64,000 bases of DNA from Streptomyces cucumeris (GTDB taxonomy: Bacteria > Actinomycetota > Actinomycetes > Streptomycetales > Streptomycetaceae): the NCBI RefSeq assembly GCF_024295805.1, contig NZ_JANCLX010000015.1, forward strand, positions 121,378 to 185,377, given 5' to 3'. Positions 36,808 to 46,091 of the stretch are shown piece by piece (positions within the stretch are counted from its first letter, which is position 1; every line of letters starts with the position of its first letter). A program made the position numbers and the translations under genes. The notes under the pieces are model-generated. The model saw only the letters and a list, made by a program, of their open reading frames with translations, was not told the origin of the DNA and made no database searches.

Positions 36808-36832
36808 CGCCGCGTCCGGGGACGGCGGGGGG

Positions 36833-37456
36833 TCAGCCGACGGGCGCGGGCGGAACGTACTTGTAGCCCACCCGCCGCACCGTCACGATCGTCCCCCGGT
36901 GCTCGGCGCCCAACTTGCGGCGCAACCGGGCCACATGGACGTCGACCGTCCGGCCGTCGCCGACGTGTCCGTATCCCCAGACCGTGGTCACCAGCTGATC
37001 GCGGGTGTGCACCCGGTGCGGATGGGCGACGAGATGGGCCAGCAGCTCGAACTCGAGGTAGGTCAGTTCCAGCGGCCGTCCGGCGATCCGCGCGGTCCGC
37101 CGGTCGGGGTCGATCCGCACCGGTCCGTCCCCGGTGTCCACCGTCCCGCTGTCCAACGTCCCGGTGCCCGCCGCCACGGTGTCACCGGACGGCTGCGGGG
37201 CGGCGGTGGCGGCGGCGGTGGCCAGGGCGGTCGCGGGATCCTGCCGCTCGGCCGGGACCAGCACCAGATAGCCGATCATCGGCGGCTGGCCGGGCAGCGA
37301 GGGCAGGGTGTGCGCCGGTGCGGGCAGCCAGGTCGCCCCGGGGTGGAGCAGTTCGGCCACCGGTGGCACCTCGTCCGGCGCAACGGCCCGCAACCGTTGA
37401 CGGTGGGCGGAGGCCGCGGGGGCGGGGGAGGAGGAGAGGCTACGGACGTTGGTCAT
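36833..37456 (-). CDS. OmpR/PhoB-type winged-helix regulator without receiver domain
   Basis: 207-residue protein. Residues about 110-205 form a complete trans_reg_C winged helix: LELTYLEFELLAHLVAHPHRV, TRDQLVTTVWGYG, VDVHVARLRRKLG, and TVRRVGYKYV. The first 110 residues are Ala/Pro-rich and show no aspartate phospho-acceptor, so it is not a standard response regulator and must be controlled in another way or be constitutive. ATG at 37456. A tiny ORF lies 102 bp upstream on the same strand. Target genes unknown. Confidence 0.82.
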   Translation of the reverse strand: MTNVRSLSSSPAPAASAHRQRLRAVAPDEVPPVAELLHPGATWLPAPAHTLPSLPGQPPMIGYLVLVPAERQDPATALATAAATAAPQPSGDTVAAGTGTLDSGTVDTGDGPVRIDPDRRTARIAGRPLELTYLEFELLAHLVAHPHRVHTRDQLVTTVWGYGHVGDGRTVDVHVARLRRKLGAEHRGTIVTVRRVGYKYVPPAPVG

Positions 37457-37558
37457 GGGAGTCAGCTCTTTCGCGCTCGCGAGGTCGTCGGGGACGTCGT
37501 GCGCGCGGGCTGGGCATCTGGCCGTGGAGCCGCCGGAGATGGTGCGGTGGCGGTGGGT

Positions 37559-37690
37559 TCAGCGGCCGAGCGAGCGGGCCCGCGCACGGAACGCGCGGCA
37601 ACACTCGCGGTCGAAATGGTGCGCCTGCCGGGACGGCCAGAACGGCTCGAGGTCCAGACGACCCGTCGCGGCGTGGTGGAGGCTGACCAT
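37559..37690 (-). CDS. Candidate 43-residue small protein upstream of the winged-helix gene
   Basis: MVSLHHAATGRLDLEPFWPS begins a 43-residue His/Arg/Cys-containing peptide ending RARARSLGR; it has a CC pair at about residues 31-32. It starts with ATG after AATAGGGGC and its stop is 102 bp before the regulator start on the same strand. The sequence is more balanced than the shadow frames around it, so it may be a real small gene or a leader peptide. I do not recognise it. Confidence 0.35.
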   Translation of the reverse strand: MVSLHHAATGRLDLEPFWPSRQAHHFDRECCRAFRARARSLGR

Positions 37691-37774
37691 GCCCCTATTG
37701 AAGCAGACGACGTGCCCGCTCCGCTCGGTCCCGGGACGGGACGAGGGCCACATCAGGACAACGTCAGCGGAGTG

Positions 37775-37804
37775 CCCCGCCCCGGCCGGAGGGCCGGGGC
37801 GGGG
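37775..37804 (-). terminator. Terminator after the trypsin-like protease gene
   Basis: CCCCGCCCCGGCC-GGAG-GGCCGGGGCGGGG, a perfect 13-bp stem, 18 bp past the protease stop. Confidence 0.85.
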
Positions 37805-37822
37805 CGGGGCGGTCCGTTGGGG

Positions 37823-38614
37823 TCAGGAGTTGACCTGAGCCGAGACCAGGGAGGAGAAGGTGGTCAGCCGGCTGTAGATGCCCGGGTAGCCGGCCAGGGC
37901 GCAGCCCTCGCCCCAGGAGGTGATTCCGGCCAGCTTGCCGTTGATGACCAGCGGCCCGCCGCTGTCGCCCTGGCAGGTGTCCACGCCGCCCTGGGTGTAA
38001 CCGGCGCAGACCATGTCGGAGGCGAGGTAGTCGGAGCCGTAGGAGCTGCGGCAGCTGGAGTCGGACACGGTCGGCACGGTGGCCGTGCGGAGCTGGTTGG
38101 AGGAGGAGCCGCCGGAGCGGGTGGTGCCCCAGCCCAGGATGCGGGCGGTGGTGCCCGCGGTGTACACACCGGTGTCGGACGGCGAGACATAGGGCAGCGT
38201 GCTGTACGGCATGGCCGTGGACAGCGTCAGCACCGCCACGTCGTCGCCGTTGGTGACGTCGGTGTAGGACGGGTTGATCCAGATCCTGCTGACCCTGCTG
38301 ACCGTTCCGTTGGTGCCGTTGCGGTAGGTGCGGCCGCCGACCACGCGCACACTGCTGGTGGTCTCACCGACCATGCAGTGGGCGGCGGTGACCACCTTGG
38401 TGGGTGACACCAGCGTGCCGCCGCAGAACTGTCTCTGCGAGGAGTCCGTGATCTGCATGACGTACGGATAGGCGGACGCCGTCGTGGTGGTACCGCCGAC
38501 GATGGGCTTCGGCGCCGCCTGGGCGGTGCCGGTCATGACTCCCGCGATGGATGCCGCGGTGGCGAGGACGGCCGCGGCCGCGAGGCCGGCGCGGCGGGGG
38601 AGTGTGAAGGACAT
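37823..38614 (-). CDS. Secreted trypsin-like serine protease
   Basis: 263-residue S1 protease similar to S. griseus trypsin. A Sec signal (LAAAAVLATAASIAGVMTGTAQA) leads to a short propeptide and the mature N-terminus IVGG at residue 38. Triad: His79 (TAAHC), Asp125 (NGDDVAVL) and Ser218 (GDSGGP); Asp212 at the base of the pocket predicts Arg/Lys specificity. ATG at 38614 with GGAGAG at good distance. Transcribed alone toward its own terminator; growth-phase control is typical for this family but not visible here. Confidence 0.93.
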   Translation of the reverse strand: MSFTLPRRAGLAAAAVLATAASIAGVMTGTAQAAPKPIVGGTTTTASAYPYVMQITDSSQRQFCGGTLVSPTKVVTAAHCMVGETTSSVRVVGGRTYRNGTNGTVSRVSRIWINPSYTDVTNGDDVAVLTLSTAMPYSTLPYVSPSDTGVYTAGTTARILGWGTTRSGGSSSNQLRTATVPTVSDSSCRSSYGSDYLASDMVCAGYTQGGVDTCQGDSGGPLVINGKLAGITSWGEGCALAGYPGIYSRLTTFSSLVSAQVNS

Positions 38615-38875
38615 GCTTCTCTCCAGGGTTTCGGTGAGTGGGGGAAACCTGAAACGGAGCGCGTCGCGCCGACGGCGCCCCCTCTTCGCCCTGGGGCGGA
38701 GCGGGTCGCACTGCGTCGTCGACGGCGGGTTCACGCTAGAAGCGTTCGGGCAACTGCCCAATGAGGGTTGCCCCTTGAGGTCCGGTATAGGGAAATCCCC
38801 CTGTCCCGTGGGGAGTCAGGGGGATGAGGGCGCCGGATCGGTCCGGCTGCCGGAGGGGTCTGGCTGCCGGGGGCG

Positions 38876-41800
38876 TCAGGTGCCGCCGCGCGTTGCCAGT
38901 CTGACGATGTCCACCCGCGATCGGATCCCCAGCTTGCGGTAGACGCGGGTGAGCGTGGCCTCCACGGTCTTGACGCTGATGAACAGCCGCGCCGCGATCT
39001 CCCGGTTGGTGGCGCCCTCCAGCACGAGCGTCGCGACCCTCCGCTCCATCTCGGCCAGGGTGTCCAGCAGCCGTGGCGGCGACAGCGCCTCCGCGGGCAG
39101 CGTTCCCGCCGCCGTTCCCGCCGCTGTTCCCGTCGTTCTTCCCGCTGCCGGGGCGCCCGCCCGCCACGCCCCGGTCGCCGGTCCCGGCACCGGCTCCGCC
39201 TCCACCGCGGCGCGTTCGGCCGTGGCGCGTTCCAGCCAGGGATGGGCGGCGGCGTGCCGGAAGACCCGGACCGCGGCGTCCAGCGCCGTACGGGCCGTCG
39301 CGATATCGCCCCGGCGCAGCTCCACATGGGCCAGCGCCAGTTCGCACCGGCCCAGCTCGATGCGGTAGCCCAGCGCACGCAGTTCGCGCCCCGCCGTCCG
39401 CAGGGTGAACGCGGCCCGCCCCGGATCGCCCTGCGCGGCCGTCATCAGCGCCTCGGCCCGTGCCAGGACGGCCAGCACACTGCCGCGCCCCAGCCGGGTG
39501 GCGGACTTCCGGGTGGCCTCGACGACCTCGGCGGCCTCCTCCGGTTCACCGATGCCCACGAGCGCCTCGGCCAGATCGCCCTGCCAGCGGCCGCGCGCCG
39601 GATCGGTCACCCCCTGGCCGCGTTCCAGCTCCCGCACCCGCCGCAGCGCCGTCACCGCCCCCTCGGTGTCCCCGGCCACCAGCCGGGCGTGGCCCAGCGC
39701 GTACAGATTGCGGGCGAGATAGAGGAGGTCGCCGTCCTCCTCGGCGCTGCGCACGGCGTCCTGGGCCAGCGACAGCGCACCGGCCACACTGCCGCCCGCC
39801 GCCTCCGCGAGCGCCGTGAGCTGGAGCGCGGGCCCCTCGCCCATCCCGGCGTCCCGGGCCAGCCGCAGACTGCGGTGGGCGAGGTCCAGCGCGGATTCGC
39901 AGCGTCCGGCGCGCAGTTCGGTCTCGGCCAGCCCGCGCAGGAACAGGATCTGGCTCTCGACCGCCCCGCGCCGCTCGGCCAGCCGGACCAGCGTGCCGAC
40001 CGCCGTCCGGGCCTCGTCCAGCCGGTCGCCCATCAGCAGACAGCGGAAGCGGGTGTAGCCCGGTCCGTTGTGGTCGCAGGTCACCCGGGGGTCCTGGGGC
40101 TCCTCCAGGGCCCGGGCCAGGGTCCGTTCGGCGTCCCGATGGCCCATCAGGGTCTCGGTGAGCGCCTGGAAGGACAGTGCCAGCAGCTCGGTGCGGCGGT
40201 CGTCCGCCAGCCGCGCGAGCCGCGCCGCCTCGGCGGCCTCGCCCCGGGCCCGCGGCAGTGAACCGCGCACCAGCACGGCCCGCCAGGACAACTGGTAGCG
40301 CAGCGGGGCGAGCAGCCGTGGCTCACCGCCCGCGTCGGCGAGCGCCCGCGGGAAGACATCGTCCACGTCGGCCATGGCCTGTCCGGCGGAGTCGATCACC
40401 GCGATCCAGCCGCGGACGCGGTCGGCGGGGCGTACGGATTCGGCCAGCACCTCATGGGCGGTCGCGCGGGCGAGCTCCGGCTCCCCGGCGGTCAGCGCGT
40501 CCTCGGCCGCGTCCAGCCGCCGGGCGTGGGCGGCGGAGGCGTCGTCGGCCGGGGTGCGGTCGGCGGCGAGCAGTCCGAGCCGGGCCGCCGCCGCGGGCGC
40601 CCCGCGCTCCCGGGCGACGGCGGCCGCGGCGGCGAGGGTCCGTGCGACGCGCTCGTCCCGTCCGGGGGTGGCCAGCGCCAGATGGCGGGCGCGTTCGATG
40701 AGGTCGGTGGAGGCGGCGCCGAGCGCGGCGTGCGCGGCGCGCCGTTCGCGCGGGGCGGCCGCCGCGTACAGGGCGGCGGAGACCAGCGGATGCGTGAACC
40801 GCACCACCGGCTCGGCCTCCTCGTCCACGATGCCGAGCGCGGCCGCCTCACCGAGCTCGGCCTCGGCCTCGGTACGGCCCGCCGCGCGCAGCAGCGCGAC
40901 GGTGGGCCGGGCGGCGGCGCTGGCCAGCAGCAGGGTCTCCCGGGTGCCGGGGCCGGGGGCGCGCAGCCGGTCCAGGACGAGGGCGCGCAGGCTGGTGGGC
41001 ACCGGCAGGTGTTCCCCCGGCCTGGGCGGAGCCCCCGACTCGGCCAGCGCGCGGCCGAGTTCGAGGGCGTAGAAGGGGTTGCCCGCACTGGTGCGGTGTA
41101 TCTCCCGCAGCACGGGTCCGGGCAGCCCCACCCGTCTTCGCGCCGACAGCAGCGCGACGGTCTGCGGATAGGTGAGGGGCGGTACGGCCAGCACCAGCGC
41201 GGGTGGCGGCAGTACGCGGAGGTACGGCGTGCCGAGGTGCGCCCCGGGGGTGTCGGCGGGGCCGTGGGCCGCGTCGTGGCCGGGGGCGGCACAGGGATCC
41301 GCGATGCCGAGGTGGTGGGCGGGGTCCGGCCGGGGGATGTGGGACCGGGCGGGGGCGGCCCCCGGTTCCGGGGTGCCCCAGGTGTGGGCGGGGAGGAGGG
41401 CCCGGTCGGGGTCCGGGCCGCCCCATCCGCCGTCCGCGCCCGTGTCCCTCGTGCCACGCGGCCGGTCGGCGCCCGGCCCCTCCGTCCGTCCCGGCCCCTC
41501 CGTCCGGCCCGGGGTGTGCGTGCGGCCCGGGGTGTCCGTGCGGCCCGGGGCCGATATCTCCGGGCCGGTCCGTACCGCGGCGATCATCTGGACCGGCAGC
41601 CCGGCCGTCCGCCGCGCGGCGAACTCCAGCAACTCCCGGCTGGGCGCGTCCATCCACTGCAGGTCATCGGCGACCACCAGCACCGGGCCCCGCCCGGCCA
41701 GCGCCCGGAACACCGACAGCACGGCCAGCCGCAGCGCCAGCCCGTCGTACCGCTCCGACGGGCTCTGCCGCCCGGTGAGCGCCGCGTCCAGAACGGTGCG

Positions 41801-42085
41801 CTGTGAGACGGGCAGTTTGTCCGAGACCTCATCGGCGACGGGCCCCAGCAGATCGATCAGGGACAGAAACGGAAGCTGGCTCTCGGAGGCGGTCGGGGCA
41901 CAGTCCAGCACCAGCCGTCCGCGGCCGGAGGGCCCGGCGGCGAGCGCCCGCAGCACCGTGGACTTGCCGATCCCGGCCGGTCCCGGCAGCAGTACACTGC
42001 CGCCCCGCGCCAGCTGTTCACGCCCTCGTACCAGCAGCTCATCGCGTCCGACCACGGGCTCTGGCTGTTCGCCGTACCGCTCCAC
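38876..42085 (-). CDS. LAL-type LuxR regulator with STAND NTPase domain
   Basis: About 1069-residue large ATP-binding regulator. Walker A GPAGIGKST is at residues 35-43 and Walker B-like VLVVADDLQWMD at 135-146; a TPR-like helical middle follows, and the C-terminus has a LuxR HTH (LVLEGATNREIAARLFISVKTVEATLTRVYRKL, shown in part: ATNREIAARLFISVKTVEA). GTG at 42085 is chosen for its GGGGAGGG site. Unusual is a Pro/Gly/Thr-rich insertion at residues 178-295 with GRT-x-GPGRT repeats, in the NTPase domain. Targets unknown; such regulators often activate secondary metabolism or polysaccharide use. Confidence 0.88.
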   Translation of the reverse strand: MERYGEQPEPVVGRDELLVRGREQLARGGSVLLPGPAGIGKSTVLRALAAGPSGRGRLVLDCAPTASESQLPFLSLIDLLGPVADEVSDKLPVSQRTVLDAALTGRQSPSERYDGLALRLAVLSVFRALAGRGPVLVVADDLQWMDAPSRELLEFAARRTAGLPVQMIAAVRTGPEISAPGRTDTPGRTHTPGRTEGPGRTEGPGADRPRGTRDTGADGGWGGPDPDRALLPAHTWGTPEPGAAPARSHIPRPDPAHHLGIADPCAAPGHDAAHGPADTPGAHLGTPYLRVLPPPALVLAVPPLTYPQTVALLSARRRVGLPGPVLREIHRTSAGNPFYALELGRALAESGAPPRPGEHLPVPTSLRALVLDRLRAPGPGTRETLLLASAAARPTVALLRAAGRTEAEAELGEAAALGIVDEEAEPVVRFTHPLVSAALYAAAAPRERRAAHAALGAASTDLIERARHLALATPGRDERVARTLAAAAAVARERGAPAAAARLGLLAADRTPADDASAAHARRLDAAEDALTAGEPELARATAHEVLAESVRPADRVRGWIAVIDSAGQAMADVDDVFPRALADAGGEPRLLAPLRYQLSWRAVLVRGSLPRARGEAAEAARLARLADDRRTELLALSFQALTETLMGHRDAERTLARALEEPQDPRVTCDHNGPGYTRFRCLLMGDRLDEARTAVGTLVRLAERRGAVESQILFLRGLAETELRAGRCESALDLAHRSLRLARDAGMGEGPALQLTALAEAAGGSVAGALSLAQDAVRSAEEDGDLLYLARNLYALGHARLVAGDTEGAVTALRRVRELERGQGVTDPARGRWQGDLAEALVGIGEPEEAAEVVEATRKSATRLGRGSVLAVLARAEALMTAAQGDPGRAAFTLRTAGRELRALGYRIELGRCELALAHVELRRGDIATARTALDAAVRVFRHAAAHPWLERATAERAAVEAEPVPGPATGAWRAGAPAAGRTTGTAAGTAAGTLPAEALSPPRLLDTLAEMERRVATLVLEGATNREIAARLFISVKTVEATLTRVYRKLGIRSRVDIVRLATRGGT

Positions 42086-42210
42086 GCGTATCGCCCTCCC
42101 CTGCCTCCCGAGCGCGCGGCGCCCGGTCAGGAGTGGTCCGGTGGCAAACCATGCGGCATCGGAGCCAACCAGACATCTACCTGTAAACCAAGGCGAGGCG
42201 CACAATGGTG

Positions 42211-42229
42211 GTGCGGTGTTTTACCGCAC
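42211..42229. promoter_or_regulatory. Palindrome upstream of the SPW gene
   Basis: GTGCGGT-GTTTT-ACCGCAC, a perfect 7-bp inverted repeat with a 5-bp T-rich centre, 40 bp before the SPW gene start. Candidate operator or promoter-overlapping site. Confidence 0.5.
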
Positions 42230-42269
42230 TGCGCGGTCAGACTTGCATGGATCGAAGGAGGCGAGTCGT

Positions 42270-42713
42270 ATGGCCGACGTCTCACACACCAGAGGGGATA
42301 TCACGGGCCACCCTGATGTGACCGAAATGCGGGAGCGCTACGCCCGCATGATGGACGCGCGTGATGTGGTCTTCCTCGACGGACCGGTGCTTCTCGCCGG
42401 TCTGTACTTCGCCATCTCTCCCTGGGTGGTGCACTTCTCGAGCACCAGCCCCAACCTCATGGCCCACAACCTCATCCTCGGCCTCGCCATCGCGCTGCTG
42501 GGGGTCGGCCTCACCGTCGCACCGAGGCGGATGTACAGCCTGTGCTGGACCATGGCCGCGATCGGTGTATGGATGATCATCTCGCCCTGGGTGGTCGCTC
42601 GGGGCCCCGACGCCGGAATGATCTGGAACAACGTCATCGTCGGCGCCATCACCTGCCTGTTCGGGCTGGTGGCCGCGGGGATGGTCATGAAGAAGGGCCG
42701 GGGTGAGACCTGA
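42270..42713 (+). CDS. SPW-repeat membrane protein
   Basis: 147-residue protein with four hydrophobic helices in two repeats, each with the SPW signature: AISPWVVHFS and IISPWVVARG. The acidic N-terminal 35 residues are soluble. ATG at 42270 after GAAGGAGGCGAG. Family function is unknown; members are widespread in Streptomyces and are often stress-associated. It is followed by a strong hairpin and converges on the DUF2848 gene. Confidence 0.85.
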   Translation: MADVSHTRGDITGHPDVTEMRERYARMMDARDVVFLDGPVLLAGLYFAISPWVVHFSSTSPNLMAHNLILGLAIALLGVGLTVAPRRMYSLCWTMAAIGVWMIISPWVVARGPDAGMIWNNVIVGAITCLFGLVAAGMVMKKGRGET

Positions 42714-42753
42714 CCGGTTCATCGACAGGGATTTCAGACCCGAGACCGAAGGA

Positions 42754-42807
42754 GAAGGCCGCCGACCGCACGGCACGCCCTGACGGGCCGTGCGGCGGGC
42801 GGCCTTC
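42754..42807. terminator. Strong bidirectional terminator
   Basis: GAAGGCCGCC...CCGCACGGC pairs with GCCGTGCGG...GGCGGCCTTC. It separates the convergent SPW and DUF2848 genes. Confidence 0.85.
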
Positions 42808-42849
42808 GCTCTGCCCGGCCGGTCCGGGCCTTGCCCGGCTCGGCCCGGG

Positions 42850-43590
42850 TCAGCCGATCGGTTCGGGCAGGGGCACCACGTCATAGGAGCATTCGATCGT
42901 CTCGCCGGTGGCCGGATCGCCCAGCTCCACCCGCCAGCGCTCGGCGAACTGGTCCACCCCCTCGGCCATCGGGATCGTCCCGGAGATCAGCACCGTGCCG
43001 GGTATCAGTCCACCACGCTCACGCAGCACCTCGATCCAGTACGCGGGCGGCAGCAGCTCGGCCAGGGTGCCGCGCTGCACCTCGGTCTCCGCGCCGTCAT
43101 GGGTGACCCAGGCCCGTAGCGTCAGATCGTCCAGCCGTGGCGCCACATCCGACAGCCGCCAGGCGCGCGAGGCGAGCACATCCGGGCCCGCGTTCTTGCT
43201 CCAGGCCACGCCGTGCACCTCCAGATCGCGGTCGGTGTGGTCACAGGCGGCGGTCAGCAGCAGCTCACCGTCGTCCGCCACCACCAGCGCCCATTCGGCC
43301 TCCCCGGAGGTACGGGCGTGCTGGACGCTGACCCGCGCCGTCTGCTGGGCGAGATACGGCGAGACCGGGTAGAGCGCGGGCGTCACGGCCGGTGCGGGAA
43401 CGCCCAGCTCGGCGAGTTCGGCGACGTGCGCGGCCACGTCCTCCTGGCTGCGCCCGGCATAGCCCGCGTTCAGCACCTGGACAACGGTTGCCTCGCGGGT
43501 GGAGCCGTCGGGAAGCTCGAAGGTGAGCGTGGTGTGCGACGGGGGCGGACGGGTCCGGGCGTGGTGGAGCGGCTGATGTGTGGTGGTCAT
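42850..43590 (-). CDS. DUF2848 / fumarylacetoacetate hydrolase-like protein
   Basis: 246-residue cytosolic protein of the DUF2848 group, distantly similar to the FAH metal-dependent C-C hydrolases. Seen: NAGYAGRSQEDVAAHVAELAELGVP, PALYPVSPYL and a TGETIECSYDVVPL end, all family-like. ATG at 43590. It is divergent from an MHS permease across a 162-bp region that holds the GntR-type operator. Together with the nitrilase-family enzyme and the GntR regulator it seems to form a small catabolic module. Reaction and substrate unknown. Confidence 0.8.
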   Translation of the reverse strand: MTTTHQPLHHARTRPPPSHTTLTFELPDGSTREATVVQVLNAGYAGRSQEDVAAHVAELAELGVPAPAVTPALYPVSPYLAQQTARVSVQHARTSGEAEWALVVADDGELLLTAACDHTDRDLEVHGVAWSKNAGPDVLASRAWRLSDVAPRLDDLTLRAWVTHDGAETEVQRGTLAELLPPAYWIEVLRERGGLIPGTVLISGTIPMAEGVDQFAERWRVELGDPATGETIECSYDVVPLPEPIG

Positions 43591-43684
43591 CGGCGGATGC
43601 CTCCAGGGCGCGGTGCGGGGCGGTCGCGGAGTGCTGCGGTCACGGAGCGGTCGATTTCCGCCCCGGGGGTTGCGCATACGGTGT

Positions 43685-43701
43685 GTATACAACAAGTATG
43701 C
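43685..43701. promoter_or_regulatory. GntR-type operator, site 1
   Basis: GTATAC-N5-GTATGC (minus strand GCATAC-TTGTT-GTATAC), between the divergent DUF2848 and MHS genes. The same 17-bp pattern recurs upstream of the GntR gene (46933-46949), so it is a likely binding site for that regulator. Confidence 0.75.
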
Positions 43702-43752
43702 CGGAAGGTCGAACGCGCGCACCACCGCACGCACCACCCATGAGGACGGAAC

Positions 43753-45129
43753 ATGCAGCCCACAGCACCGGCACCGAGCGCGGCAGCGCCCCGGCCCGGC
43801 GGGCCCGGGGTACGCCGGGCCTTCGTCGCCAGCCTCACCGGCACCGCCCTGGAGTGGTACGACTTCGCCGTCTACTCCGCCGCCGCGGCCCTGGTCTTCG
43901 GCGATCTCTTCTTCCCCTCCAGCGATCCCTTCACCGGCACCCTGCTGGCGTTCTCCACCTACGCCGTCGGCTATATCTCCCGTCCGCTGGGCGGCTTCGT
44001 CTTCGGGCGGCTCGGTGATGTCATCGGCCGCAAGAAGGTGCTCATCGCGACGCTCGTCCTCATCGGCGCCGCGACCCTGCTGATCGGACTGCTCCCCACC
44101 TACGCCACGGTCGGGGCCGCCGCCCCGGCCGCCCTGGTGCTGCTGCGCTTCGCACAGGGCGTGGGCGTGGGCGGTGAATGGGGCGGTGCGGTACTGCTGT
44201 CCAGCGAGTTCGGCGATCCCCGGCGGCGCGGCTTCTACGCCTCCGCCGCCCAGGTCGGGCCCCCGGCGGGCAATCTGCTGGCCAACGGGGTGCTGGCCGG
44301 GCTCGGTGCGGCGCTGACCGAGGAACAGTTCCTCTCCTGGGGCTGGCGGGTGGCCTTTCTGCTCTCCGGTCTGCTGGTGGTCTTCGGCCTGTGGATCCGC
44401 GCCAAGCTGGAGGAGACCCCGGTCTTCCGCGAGATGGAGGCCGCGCAGAGCCGTCCCGAGGCACCGGTGCGCGAGGTGTTCACCACCCAGCCCCGGGCCC
44501 TGACCGCGGCGATCCTCTGCCGGATCGCGCCCGATGTCCTCTACGCCATGTTCACCGTCTTCGTCCTCACCTACGCCACCGACGAGTTGGGCATGTCCCG
44601 TGGCTCCGCGCTGACCGCCGTCCTGATCGGCTCCTCCCTCCAGATCGTCCTGATCCCGCTCGCCGGTGCCCTCTCGGACCGGATCAACCGGCGGCTGCTG
44701 TACGGCGGTTCCGCGGTGGCCGCCGGAATATGGCCCTTCCTGTTCTTCCCGATGGTCGCGGACGGGAGCTGGGGGCTGCTCACCCTGGGCGTCATCGGCG
44801 GACTGGTGATCCACTCGCTGATGTACGGGCCCCAGGCGGCCTTCGTCGCCGAACAGTTCTCCCCCCGGCTGCGCTACACCGGCTCCTCGCTCGCCTACAC
44901 CCTGGCCGGGGTGGTGGGCGGCGCGGTGGCGCCCCTGCTGTTCACCACCCTGCTGGGGACCTACCGCGCCTGGGTCCCGCTGGCCCTCTACATCGCGATC
45001 ACCGCCGTGCTCACGGTGACCGGTCTCTGGCTGGGCCGGGACCCCGCCACCGCCGCGGAGGAGGAGCCGGACCGCGGACCCGCCGGCCGTGCCGTGCCCG
45101 CGACCACGACCGCCTCCGCCAAGCGGTAG
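43753..45129 (+). CDS. MHS-family MFS permease (metabolite:H+ symporter)
   Basis: 458-residue, 12-helix proton symporter. The MHS signature is clear: GTALEWYDFAVYSAAAALVFG at the start, RPLGGFVFGRLGDVIGRKK loop, and GVGVGGEWGGAVLL. Relatives take up dicarboxylates, shikimate, alpha-ketoglutarate or betaines. ATG at 43753. It lies 146 bp before the nitrilase-family gene on the same strand and shares a divergent operator region with the DUF2848 gene. Substrate probably the compound the module degrades. Confidence 0.9.
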   Translation: MQPTAPAPSAAAPRPGGPGVRRAFVASLTGTALEWYDFAVYSAAAALVFGDLFFPSSDPFTGTLLAFSTYAVGYISRPLGGFVFGRLGDVIGRKKVLIATLVLIGAATLLIGLLPTYATVGAAAPAALVLLRFAQGVGVGGEWGGAVLLSSEFGDPRRRGFYASAAQVGPPAGNLLANGVLAGLGAALTEEQFLSWGWRVAFLLSGLLVVFGLWIRAKLEETPVFREMEAAQSRPEAPVREVFTTQPRALTAAILCRIAPDVLYAMFTVFVLTYATDELGMSRGSALTAVLIGSSLQIVLIPLAGALSDRINRRLLYGGSAVAAGIWPFLFFPMVADGSWGLLTLGVIGGLVIHSLMYGPQAAFVAEQFSPRLRYTGSSLAYTLAGVVGGAVAPLLFTTLLGTYRAWVPLALYIAITAVLTVTGLWLGRDPATAAEEEPDRGPAGRAVPATTTASAKR

Positions 45130-45275
45130 GGCGAGCCGCGGCGGGGAAGGGGCGGGATGGACACCCCTTTCGCACTCCGCCCTTCTACACTCCGACCCTC
45201 CGCACCAGGACACGACCACCCGGGACCGCCCGATGGGCCCCGGCCGACCGACGAGGAAACGAGGCAGCACCCGCC

Positions 45276-46091
45276 ATGCCCCTGCGCATCGCACTGAGCC
45301 AGCTCACCACCGGCCCGGACCCCGCGTCGAACCTCGCCCTGCTGCGCCGTGAGGCACAGCGGGCGGCGGAAGCCGGGGCGCGTCTGATCGCCTTCCCGGA
45401 GGCCGCCATGGCCTGCTTCGGCACCCGGCTCGGTCCGCTCGCCGAACCGCTGGACGGCCCCTGGGCCACCGAGGTCCGGCAGATCGCGAAGGACACCGGT
45501 CTCGTGGTCGTCGCGGGCATGTTCACCCCCGCGCCCGACGGACGGGTCACCAACACCCTGCTGGCCACCGGCCCCGGGGTCGAGGCCGCCTACGACAAGA
45601 TCCATCTGTATGACGCCTTCGGTTTCCGGGAGTCCGACACCGTGGCGCCGGGCTCCCAGGTGGTCACCTTCGATCTCGACGGGGTCGGGATCGGCCTCGC
45701 CACCTGCTACGACGTACGCTTCCCGGAGCTCTTCCGGGCCCATGCCGACGCGGGTGCGGTGGTCTCGCTGCTGCCCGCCTCATGGGGTGCGGGGCCGGGC
45801 AAGCGTGAGCAGTGGGAACTGCTGACCCGTGCGCGGGCGCTCGACGCCACCGTCTGGCTGGCCGCCGTGGGCCAGGCCGACCCGGCCGCCTCCGGCGCCG
45901 CTCCCGCCCCTGCCGGAAGCGCCCCCACCGGTATCGGGCACAGCGCCCTGATCGGCCCCGACGGCACCGTGCGCGAGCGGCTGGACGCCGCTCCGGGTCT
46001 GCTCGTCGCGGACCTCGACCCCGATGAGGTCACCGCGGTGCGCCGGACCCTGTCCGTTCTGGAGAACCGCAGGCTGGGCGACCGGCCATGA
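45276..46091 (+). CDS. Carbon-nitrogen hydrolase (nitrilase superfamily amidase)
   Basis: 271-residue cytosolic amidase-like hydrolase cleaving a C-N bond. Catalytic triad Glu42 (FPEAAM), Lys108 (YDKIHLYDAFGF) and Cys144 (ATCYDVRFPE) is intact. The pattern YDKIHLYDAFGFRES is typical of the omega-amidase/DUF-type branch. ATG at 45276; the upstream AGGAAACGAGG stretch is a weak ribosome site. It follows the MHS permease and precedes the convergent GntR gene. It would release ammonia from an imported amide. Confidence 0.9.
   Translation: MPLRIALSQLTTGPDPASNLALLRREAQRAAEAGARLIAFPEAAMACFGTRLGPLAEPLDGPWATEVRQIAKDTGLVVVAGMFTPAPDGRVTNTLLATGPGVEAAYDKIHLYDAFGFRESDTVAPGSQVVTFDLDGVGIGLATCYDVRFPELFRAHADAGAVVSLLPASWGAGPGKREQWELLTRARALDATVWLAAVGQADPAASGAAPAPAGSAPTGIGHSALIGPDGTVRERLDAAPGLLVADLDPDEVTAVRRTLSVLENRRLGDRP

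Noticed and set aside
42850..45294. 814-residue minus-strand frame reaching through the MHS gene
   Set aside because: Only the C-terminal 246 residues (DUF2848) are protein-like; the rest is antisense to the permease.
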